NCBI GenBank assembly: GCA_009702955.1
Contig: WLHA01000008.1
Span: forward strand, 1 to 14,558
DNA from: Actinomycetota bacterium
GTDB taxonomy: Bacteria; Actinomycetota; Acidimicrobiia; IMCC26256
DNA: 14,558 nt
Direction of reading: 5' to 3'
Positions 7,176-13,294 of the stretch are shown one piece after another. How positions within the stretch are numbered: the stretch's first letter is position 1; each line of letters begins with the position of its first letter. The notes under the pieces are model-generated. The model searched no databases. It saw only the letters and a list, made by a program, of their open reading frames with translations, and was not told the origin of the DNA. Made by a program: the position numbers and the translations under genes.

Positions 7176-8152
7176 GCGTTGAGAACCTCTGCGACCTCGC
7201 GGGCCAAGTATGTGAGTATGAAATCTGCACCCGCACGCTTGATAGCTAGAAGGTGCTCGAGTGCGACTGCGTCTCCATCAATCCACCCACGCTCTGCAGC
7301 GGCCTTGATCATCGAATATTCGCCGCTTACGTGGTAGGCGGCAACCGGAATATCGAATGAGTTTCGAAGAGCGGTTATTACATCCAAGTAAGCGACCGCG
7401 GGCTTGACCATCAACATATCGGCACCCTCCTCGACATCGAGGGCTGCCTCCTCGAGTGCCTCGCGCGCGTTCCCTGCGTCCATCTGGTAACCGCGACGGT
7501 CCCCAAATTTGGGCGCGCACTCTGCAGCATCCCTAAAGGGGCCGTAGAGCGCCGACGCGTACTTAACTGCGTAGGAGAGGATCGCAGTATCAGCGTGGCC
7601 TGACGAGTCGAGCGCGGCGCGAATTGCACCGACCTGCCCATCCATCATCCCGCTAGGTCCGATTACATCTGCACCTGCGTCGGCCTGAGAGATTGCAATC
7701 GATGCGTAGCGCTCAAGGGTGGCATCGTTATCAACACTGCCATCCGGTCTAAGTAATCCGCAGTGTCCATGGTCTGTGAACTCGTCAAGGCAGTCGTCGG
7801 TCATGATCACAAGTGAGTCACCGACCGCGTCTCTGATTGCACGCACTGCCGTCTGCACGATCCCGTCGGCTCGATCGGCCCCGCTACCGCGCTCGTCTTT
7901 AACTAGCGGTACCCCGAAGAGAATTATCGATGGAACCCCGAGTGCTACCAATGCCTTCGCCTCTAGGGTGACGCTCTCAATCGTGTGCTGTGCAACCCCG
8001 GGCATCGAGAGCACGGGCTCTGGAGCATCGAGTCCCTCTTTCACGAAGAAAGGAGCAACGAGATCATCAACCGAGAGGCGCGTCTCTGCGACTAGTCGCC
8101 GCATTGCAGGGGTGGTGCGAAGTCGCCTCGGGCGACGCTCGGGGAAGGCCAT
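7172..8152 (-). CDS. hemB: Porphobilinogen synthase (delta-aminolevulinic acid dehydratase)
   Basis: HemB condenses two 5-aminolevulinate molecules to porphobilinogen. The 326-residue protein starts MAFPERRPRRLRTT, the usual N-terminus, so I chose the ATG at 8152. A GTG at 8188 would add 12 residues inside the cobA-hemD end. The catalytic lysines are Lys197 (SYAVKYASALYGPFR) and Lys250 (MLMVKPAVAYLD). The metal loop reads DDCLDEFTDHGHCG: Cys121 and Cys131 are present, but the middle zinc cysteine of the classic CxC pair is Asp. Metal use is therefore not obvious from sequence. The magnesium-site and substrate-loop regions look intact (GPSGMMDGQV). It begins 17 bases after the cobA-hemD stop with no clear ribosome binding site, so coupling is likely, and overlaps hemL by ATGA. 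Confidence 0.96.
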   Translation of the reverse strand: MAFPERRPRRLRTTPAMRRLVAETRLSVDDLVAPFFVKEGLDAPEPVLSMPGVAQHTIESVTLEAKALVALGVPSIILFGVPLVKDERGSGADRADGIVQTAVRAIRDAVGDSLVIMTDDCLDEFTDHGHCGLLRPDGSVDNDATLERYASIAISQADAGADVIGPSGMMDGQVGAIRAALDSSGHADTAILSYAVKYASALYGPFRDAAECAPKFGDRRGYQMDAGNAREALEEAALDVEEGADMLMVKPAVAYLDVITALRNSFDIPVAAYHVSGEYSMIKAAAERGWIDGDAVALEHLLAIKRAGADFILTYLAREVAEVLNA

Positions 8153-8169
8153 AACCCGTGAGGTTACCG

Positions 8170-9639
8170 CTATGCCCTTGATTCCCACGCAGCAAGGGCT
8201 GTGGCGATCACTCCGTCAATGGTGTGCTCTGCTGCTTCGTGGGTCACGACCCAGCCCAGGCCAGTCGCTACCTCTGAGGTAATAGGGCCGATAGATATAA
8301 CAGCGGCCTGTGGAGAAGGCACCCCGCCGAGAACCTCTGTCAGGTTCTTCACGGTGGAGCCAGAGGTAAATGTGACTAGATCCACATCGCCACTGCGCAC
8401 TTGCTCAAGAAGAACGGGGTCTGGATCTGCTCGTACCGTTCGGTACACATCAAGAATCTCAACTGAGAAACCGCGAGCCGTTAAGCCTTCTGGCAGCACA
8501 TCGCGAGCGTCCTCGGCTCTTGCGATGAGTACGCGCGCTCCCTCGCCGGTCGGGTCGGGCATTGCCTCTAGTAGCGACTCTGCAACAAAGCGCTCTGGCA
8601 GTAGGTCGCAGCGCAATCCGCGCGCGGCTAGTGATGCTGCAGTACCTGGCCCAATCGCCGCAACCTTTACCCCCCAGAACACGCGCGCATCTAGCCCTGC
8701 GACATCCATACCGCTCTCAAAGAATCCATCTACGCCATTAGGTGAGGTGAAGATGATCCACTCCAAGCCACCGAGCTCAGGGAGAGTGACCTCGAGGGGC
8801 TCGATCCTGATGGATGGCAGCTCAAGTACGAGTGCACCGAGAATCTCTAGTCTTTCTCGCAGTGAACTCGCTTGTTCGCGAGCGCGCGTTACAACGATGC
8901 GCGCACCTAGGAGTGGTCGCTGCTCGAACCATGAGAAGTCAAGAGCGGCAACCTCTCCAACAACGATTGCTGATGGCGAACGAATGCCAGCATCGCCCGC
9001 CTCGGCGAGTGTGGTGCGCAGTGTCTGCTGCTCTGGGCGCGTTCCGTAACGAACTGCAGCGACTGGAGTATCGCCACCCCTACCACCAGCCATAAGGCGC
9101 TCTGCAATATCGCGAATGTGCGCGGCACCCATGAGGATTACAACGGTTCCGCCAACCGCACCGAGTGCCTCCCAATTCACATCGGTGCGCCCCTTTGCAG
9201 GGTCTTCATGGCCGGTAACAATCGTGACATGTGTAGATACGTTGCGATGGGTAACTGGAATCCCAGCATAAGCAGCGGCTGCGATTGCACTTGTTACGCC
9301 GGGCACGACCTCGAAAGGCACGCCTGCAGCGATCAAGACCTCTGCCTCTTCGCCGCCGCGGCCAAATACAAACGGGTCGCCACCCTTTAAGCGCACCACC
9401 TCGAGACCCTTCAGCCCGCGGTCAACCAAAGTTGCGTTAATGCCGTCTTGATCCATCGCAACATTGCCAGGAGATTTTCCGACGTCGACCAATTCGGCAG
9501 TGCGCGCAGCGAGTGCGAGTAACGATGGGTGTGCAAGGCGGTCGTAAACAACCACGTCAGCGATACGCATAAGAGCAGCGCCTCGCTGCGTAAGCAGCCC
9601 GGGGTCGCCAGGTCCAGCTCCAACTAAGTAAACGGTCAT
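8170..9639 (-). CDS. Fused uroporphyrinogen-III C-methyltransferase / uroporphyrinogen-III synthase (CobA-HemD)
   Basis: Two enzymes are joined in 489 residues. Residues 1 to about 240 are the SAM-dependent methyltransferase that makes precorrin-2 from uroporphyrinogen III. It shows YLVGAGPGDPGLLT (4-17), VVVYDRL, RLKGGDPFVFGRGGEE (83-98), VPGVTSA and IPVTHR. Residues about 243-489 are HemD, which closes and rearranges hydroxymethylbilane to uroporphyrinogen III; they begin LLGARIVVTRAREQ and contain FTSPNGVDGFF and FTSGSTVKNL. The order follows the flow of substrate backwards (HemD product feeds CobA). Such fusions are common in actinobacteria and clostridia. The ATG overlaps the hemC stop (ATGA), and GGAGG at 9647-9651 gives a strong ribosome binding site 7 bases upstream. 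The fusion directs part of the pool to siroheme or cobalamin. Confidence 0.95.
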   Translation of the reverse strand: MTVYLVGAGPGDPGLLTQRGAALMRIADVVVYDRLAHPSLLALAARTAELVDVGKSPGNVAMDQDGINATLVDRGLKGLEVVRLKGGDPFVFGRGGEEAEVLIAAGVPFEVVPGVTSAIAAAAYAGIPVTHRNVSTHVTIVTGHEDPAKGRTDVNWEALGAVGGTVVILMGAAHIRDIAERLMAGGRGGDTPVAAVRYGTRPEQQTLRTTLAEAGDAGIRSPSAIVVGEVAALDFSWFEQRPLLGARIVVTRAREQASSLRERLEILGALVLELPSIRIEPLEVTLPELGGLEWIIFTSPNGVDGFFESGMDVAGLDARVFWGVKVAAIGPGTAASLAARGLRCDLLPERFVAESLLEAMPDPTGEGARVLIARAEDARDVLPEGLTARGFSVEILDVYRTVRADPDPVLLEQVRSGDVDLVTFTSGSTVKNLTEVLGGVPSPQAAVISIGPITSEVATGLGWVVTHEAAEHTIDGVIATALAAWESRA

Positions 9640-10511
9640 TCCCCATCCTCCATCAAGAGTGCGCAGAGGCTTCTACCGAGGGCATCGGGATCGCTCCCGA
9701 CCCCCTTTGCTCGTCTGACAGCAGAGCCGTCTTCTTGCGCCACCAAAGCCTGCATCGAGATCATTCCGCCAGACTTGATTGTTGCGTAGGCGCCGACCGG
9801 CACATCGCAGCCGCCGCCGAGCGCTGCTAGAAAAGCGCGCTCCGCCTTGACTGCTAGATGGGCAATCGCATCGTCGATAGCGGCAAGCGCAACGAGTGCC
9901 TCCGCATCATCTAGGCGACACTCAACTGCAAGCGCACCCTGCGCAACTTGGGGAAGCATCACCGATGGCTCTAAGCGTTCAGAGATGCGATCTCCGAGGC
10001 CGAGTCGATCTAGCGCAGCGGCGGCCACAACAATTGCATCGAAATCTGCTGCCTTACTAAGGCGAGTTCCGATATTGCCGCGCAGCTCTCCGAACTCAAG
10101 ATCTGGGCGAAGCGCTGCTAACTGCGAGCGCCTGCGAACAGATCCGGTGCCAATGCTTGCTCCCTGTGGGAGCTTGTCGAGTCGCGAACCAACGAGCGCA
10201 TCCCTCGCGTCTGCGCGCTCTGGAACTGCAGCAAGAATCAAACCCTCGATAGTTATCGCCGGTAAATCCTTAGCAGAGTGAACTGCAAGGTCGGCCTCTC
10301 CGCGCAGCACAGCCTCTTGTACTTCTTTTACGAAGACCCCGGTGCCACCGATCGCATGAATTGGGCTGGTCGTGTCTTGGTCGCCGCGAGTCTCAATAAT
10401 TACTAGCTCAGCTGGTGAGCCAAGCAGCTCAGCTACGCGCTCGGCCTGCCATAGGGCAAGAGAAGATCCTCGTGTCGCAATACGGAGCACTCGACTTGAT
10501 CCGGAGGTCAC
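9636..10511 (-). CDS. hemC: Hydroxymethylbilane synthase (porphobilinogen deaminase)
   Basis: HemC joins four porphobilinogens into hydroxymethylbilane. The 291-residue protein shows LRIATRGSSLALWQAERV at the N-terminus and HSAKDLP with Asp82, the catalytic acid. GTGSVRRRSQL and LRGNIGTRL are the substrate-binding arginine segments. LGGGCDVPVGA carries Cys235, which anchors the dipyrromethane cofactor. The length is near the family minimum but nothing essential seems missing. The start is a GTG at 10511, 36 bases after the hemA stop, without a clear ribosome binding site; a second GTG seven codons on is possible. The 36-base gap shows no promoter or terminator I can support. Confidence 0.96.
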   Translation of the reverse strand: MTSGSSRVLRIATRGSSLALWQAERVAELLGSPAELVIIETRGDQDTTSPIHAIGGTGVFVKEVQEAVLRGEADLAVHSAKDLPAITIEGLILAAVPERADARDALVGSRLDKLPQGASIGTGSVRRRSQLAALRPDLEFGELRGNIGTRLSKAADFDAIVVAAAALDRLGLGDRISERLEPSVMLPQVAQGALAVECRLDDAEALVALAAIDDAIAHLAVKAERAFLAALGGGCDVPVGAYATIKSGGMISMQALVAQEDGSAVRRAKGVGSDPDALGRSLCALLMEDGE

Positions 10512-10547
10512 GCTCTTCGGCTCGTGCTATCTCGGGTCTCGAGCATC

Positions 10548-11834
10548 TCAGGTAGCAGACTCATCGCCGGGCTCTTCAATATCAAAGAGTGCAGCAACTG
10601 CATCCGCCAGGAGCTCGCCGCGTGCACTTCCAGCGGACTCTTTAAGGCGTGTTGTCGGCTCGTGCAGAAGTTTGCTAACGATTGACTTTGTGAGGGCCTC
10701 GACGCTTGCACGCTCTTCATCGGATAGGCCAGCAAGGCGAGATGAAGATCGTGCTAACTCGTTGTTACGCACCTCCTCGCCACGTTCGCGAAGCGCAGTG
10801 ATCAAAGGAACGACAGTGCGCATCGTGCGGTCTAGTTGAAAGCGCTCAAGCTCCTCCATGAGGATTCCTTGAACTTTTGGCACCTCACGGCGACGCTCAT
10901 ACAGAGATGCATCGGTGAATGCCTTGAGGCTGTCCATATCGAAGAGGGCCACCCCGGTGATGAGACCAACGCCGGGATCAACATCTCGCGGCACTGCCAC
11001 ATCAACGACAACTAAGGGGCGGCCAGCGCGAACCTCCATTACCGCCTCAATGTCTTGTCGCTCAACGTGAACCTCTGTTGAGTCTGTAGCGGTGAGCAGT
11101 AGATCTACGTTCGCTAGAACATCGCCGACCTCGGCGAGCGTCACAGAGCGGCCACCTACGCGCGCTGCTAACTCCACAGCGCGTGCATGCGTGCGATTTG
11201 CGACCGCCACATCGGATACACCGGCAGCTGCAAGAGCGCGCGCCATGCCCTGTGCAACATCACCTGCACCAAGAATTAGCACCGATCGATTATCGAGCGT
11301 CCCTAGGTGCTGCTCTGCGAGCGATACCGCCGCAGACGAGACAGAGAGAGTGTTGCGGCTAATAGTTGTCTCGGAGCGAGCGCGCTTGCCTGCCTCAATT
11401 GCATGGCGAAAAACTCTATCCAGAAGCGGGCCAGAGGCTCCTTCTTTCTCGGAGAGCATCCAGGCCTCACGAACCTGCCCCAGAATCTCTCCCTCGCCAA
11501 CAATCATTGAGTCGAGCCCGGCAGCGACGCGAAATAGGTGAGCAACTGCGCCGTCGTCGTAATAGGTATAGAGGTGCTCTGCGAAATCATCGGGCTCTAG
11601 CGATGCCTGATCGGCCAAGAAATCCTGCACATCAGATACGCCATTGTGAAACTTGGTGCAGCGCACATAGATCTCGGTGCGGTTACATGTTGAGAGAAGT
11701 ACGACCTCGGCAAGGTGGTTGCGGCTCGCTAGATCATGTACTGCTTTTACAATCCTCGAAGATGGCACAGCGACTCGCTCGCGCATCTCAACGGGCGCGG
11801 TGTTGTGATTGAGGCCTACAACAATCAACGACAT
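10548..11834 (-). CDS. hemA: Glutamyl-tRNA reductase
   Basis: This NADPH-dependent enzyme reduces glutamyl-tRNA(Glu) to glutamate-1-semialdehyde, the committed and usually regulated step of the C5 pathway. At 428 residues it has normal length. The N-terminal catalytic domain has VVGLNHNTAPVEMRE and STCNRTEIY with nucleophile Cys50. AAGLDSMIVGEGEILGQV follows, typical of the active-site region. The Rossmann domain begins near residue 183 (VLILGAGDVAQGMA). The C-terminal dimerisation helices include FQLDRTMRTVVPLITALRER and SKLLHEPTTRLK. The ATG at 11834 lies 10 bases inside the end of the upstream gene, and AGGGAGG at 11845-11851 provides a strong ribosome binding site, so translation need not depend on coupling. 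Confidence 0.97.
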   Translation of the reverse strand: MSLIVVGLNHNTAPVEMRERVAVPSSRIVKAVHDLASRNHLAEVVLLSTCNRTEIYVRCTKFHNGVSDVQDFLADQASLEPDDFAEHLYTYYDDGAVAHLFRVAAGLDSMIVGEGEILGQVREAWMLSEKEGASGPLLDRVFRHAIEAGKRARSETTISRNTLSVSSAAVSLAEQHLGTLDNRSVLILGAGDVAQGMARALAAAGVSDVAVANRTHARAVELAARVGGRSVTLAEVGDVLANVDLLLTATDSTEVHVERQDIEAVMEVRAGRPLVVVDVAVPRDVDPGVGLITGVALFDMDSLKAFTDASLYERRREVPKVQGILMEELERFQLDRTMRTVVPLITALRERGEEVRNNELARSSSRLAGLSDEERASVEALTKSIVSKLLHEPTTRLKESAGSARGELLADAVAALFDIEEPGDESAT

Positions 11835-12526
11835 GCTCGAAGTGCCTCCCTGGCCGCGTCTATACGGCCCATTCGTACATCCTCAAGGATTCCCGAATCC
11901 AGCGCCCGTCGCCAATCGAGGCCCTCAGTGGGCAGCCCTAGGGCCTTCTGCTCGTCGCGAATCTCAGCCATCACATCTAGAAGCGTCTCATACTCAGGCC
12001 CAAACTCTTCAGATAAGCGCTCTTTTAGCCATGCAGCCAATGCGGGGCTTCGCCCACCGGTGCTGATGGTGAGAAGGAGGTCGCCCCTACGCAGGACCGT
12101 GGGAATACTGCAGGTCGAGGCGCTCGGGTCATCGGCTGAGGCGACCCATACCCGATACTCGTCTGCGCATCGGGCTACCTCTTGGTCTACCTCGAGGACT
12201 CCGGTTGCGCTTAGGGCCAACCAGGCTCCATCAAGGTCTTGAGGGGCGAAGCCACGGCGGTGCCACGTAATCAACCCTCTCTCCGCCAGAGAGGCGATCT
12301 CAGGGCTCGCGTCCGGCGCGATTACCTCGAGATCAGCACCCGCCTCTAGGAGCGCTCTGAGGCGTCTGGTAGCGATACGCCCACCGCCGACGACCACGCA
12401 GCGCCTGCCCTCAACTACTAGCCCAACCGGGTACACATGGTGGACGGGTCGCGGGTTATCCCCAAGCGGTGACTCAATATCAGCACCGATATCTGCCTGC
12501 TTTTCATCGCCCTTTTCATCGCCCAT
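11825..12526 (-). CDS. Siroheme synthase N-terminal-type protein (precorrin-2 dehydrogenase family)
   Basis: This is a Met8p/SirC/CysG-N-like protein, 233 residues from the ATG at 12526. The family oxidises precorrin-2 to sirohydrochlorin with NAD and may insert iron. YPVGLVVEGRRCVVVGGGRI is the expected N-terminal Rossmann segment. The conserved RRGDLLLTISTGGRSPALA and a helical C-terminal part follow. The family's catalytic Asp in AATDDxxLN is not seen: the aligned segment reads SATGVLEVD, with Gly109-Val110 in place of the two Asp. The first residues (MGDEKGDEK) come from a 12-base tandem repeat and are probably disordered. The start is uncertain: a GTG at 12436 would give MYPVGLVVEG, a classic family N-terminus, and a GTG at 12538 is also possible. 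It is the first gene of the tetrapyrrole block and overlaps hemA. Confidence 0.85.
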   Translation of the reverse strand: MGDEKGDEKQADIGADIESPLGDNPRPVHHVYPVGLVVEGRRCVVVGGGRIATRRLRALLEAGADLEVIAPDASPEIASLAERGLITWHRRGFAPQDLDGAWLALSATGVLEVDQEVARCADEYRVWVASADDPSASTCSIPTVLRRGDLLLTISTGGRSPALAAWLKERLSEEFGPEYETLLDVMAEIRDEQKALGLPTEGLDWRRALDSGILEDVRMGRIDAAREALRACR

Positions 12527-12536
12527 TTCATCGCCC
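12501..12536. repeat. 12-base tandem repeat, three copies
   Basis: TTTTCATCGCCC occurs twice in a row (12501-12512, 12513-12524) and a third time with one change (12525-12536, ATTTCATCGCCC). Read on the minus strand it encodes GDEK, GDEK and GDEM units at the extreme N-terminus or leader of the siroheme-synthase-like gene. The unit is a multiple of three, so copy-number change would keep the frame. Confidence 0.9.
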
Positions 12537-12553
12537 ACACCCCCGACGGTACC

Positions 12554-12569
12554 CCCAAGTGCGCTTGGG
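12554..12569. promoter_or_regulatory. Perfect inverted repeat between divergent genes
   Basis: CCCAAG (12554-12559) and CTTGGG (12564-12569) are perfect 6-base arms around TGCG. They lie in the 60-base gap between the ATG at 12526 (minus) and the ATG at 12587 (plus). This could be a shared operator or an mRNA hairpin in either leader. TTT follows on the plus strand, too short for a terminator. No convincing -35/-10 pair was found for either gene. Confidence 0.4.
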
Positions 12570-12586
12570 TTTACGCTCAAGGCCGA

Positions 12587-13294
12587 ATGGAAGCCTCCCT
12601 CGCCTTCATAGCCACTGTGGTGGCCACCCTTTTTGCTCAGGCCACGCTGGCTCGCGCCACAAGACACCGACGACCTCAAGATGGTGCCTGGGCATTTGCA
12701 CTCGCAACATTTGCCCTCGCCTCGGCTGCCCTCTTCATCGGGGTAACCACCGGTTGGGACAATGGAACCTTCCGAGCCTTCTATTTACTCGGGGCGATTC
12801 TCTCGGTTCCGTGGCTTGCCCTAGGGACGATCTACTTGATTCACGGCAACACAATTGGGCGCAGGGTGCAGTGGTGCTTGGTTGCATTCAGCGGAATGGC
12901 TCTCGGTGCAATGCTCACGTGTGCGATAGCGCCTGGCATTGCCGGATCGGCCATTCCGGTCGGCAAAGAGGTCCTGCCCGTACTGCCGAGAGTCCTCGCT
13001 GCATCTGGGAGTGGCCTAGGCGCACTCGTGATCATTATCGGCGCAGCGCTCTCTGCAATTCGCTGGATGCGCGAGCCGGGCACAGTTGCGCGAAGACGCG
13101 CGATAGCGAATGCACTAATCGCGTTAGGGACACTAATTCTCTCCGGCGGAGGGCTTATCCAAGGGGTCGTAGGTAAGGACACCGCGTTCACTGTTTCGCT
13201 GGCTCTAGGAATCTCTGTGATCTACGCGGGCTTCCTAGTTGCATCCGGAGCAGGCCAAGGAGCGAATCAAGTCGAGCCTTCAACAAGCAACTAG
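12587..13294 (+). CDS. Seven-TM integral membrane protein of unknown function
   Basis: The 235-residue protein has about seven hydrophobic segments: roughly 2-21, 33-54, 63-85, 93-115, 135-157, 170-192 and 197-219. The connecting loops include basic stretches (ATRHRRPQD; REPGTVARRRA) and a segment with prolines (VLPVLPR), and the polar tail ends EPSTSN. It lacks the tryptophan-rich WGxxWxWD motif of HemX/CcsA haem-handling proteins, so I do not call it a cytochrome c assembly protein. The ATG has only a weak AAGG 4 bases upstream. It diverges from the tetrapyrrole block across a 60-base gap, so shared regulation is possible. It converges on the acyl-CoA synthetase, with stop codons overlapping in CTAG. 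No function can be assigned. Confidence 0.75.
   Translation: MEASLAFIATVVATLFAQATLARATRHRRPQDGAWAFALATFALASAALFIGVTTGWDNGTFRAFYLLGAILSVPWLALGTIYLIHGNTIGRRVQWCLVAFSGMALGAMLTCAIAPGIAGSAIPVGKEVLPVLPRVLAASGSGLGALVIIIGAALSAIRWMREPGTVARRRAIANALIALGTLILSGGGLIQGVVGKDTAFTVSLALGISVIYAGFLVASGAGQGANQVEPSTSN

Noticed and set aside
8153..8188. An earlier GTG start for hemB.
   Set aside because: The 12 added residues lie inside the cobA-hemD end, and the family N-terminus begins at the ATG at 8152. Neither start has a good ribosome binding site, so this rests on homology.
8201..9049. A 282-codon open frame on the plus strand opposite cobA-hemD.
   Set aside because: It is Ser/Arg/Thr-rich, low in hydrophobic order and matches no family, while the opposite strand encodes a full CobA-HemD. 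This is a typical antisense shadow of a GC-rich gene.
12619..12628. GGTGGCCACC, a perfect 10-base palindrome.
   Set aside because: It lies within the coding part of the 7-TM gene, spans Val-Ala-Thr codons and shows no partner site; chance is the simplest explanation.
12527..12679. A longer N-terminus for the siroheme-synthase-like protein starting at 12679.
   Set aside because: The extra 51 residues are low-complexity and lie over the start of the divergent membrane gene and the inverted repeat.
12469..13176. A 235-codon plus-strand frame overlapping the 7-TM gene.
   Set aside because: Its translation is Arg/His/Cys-rich with no domain. The overlapping frame gives regular membrane helices and is the real gene.
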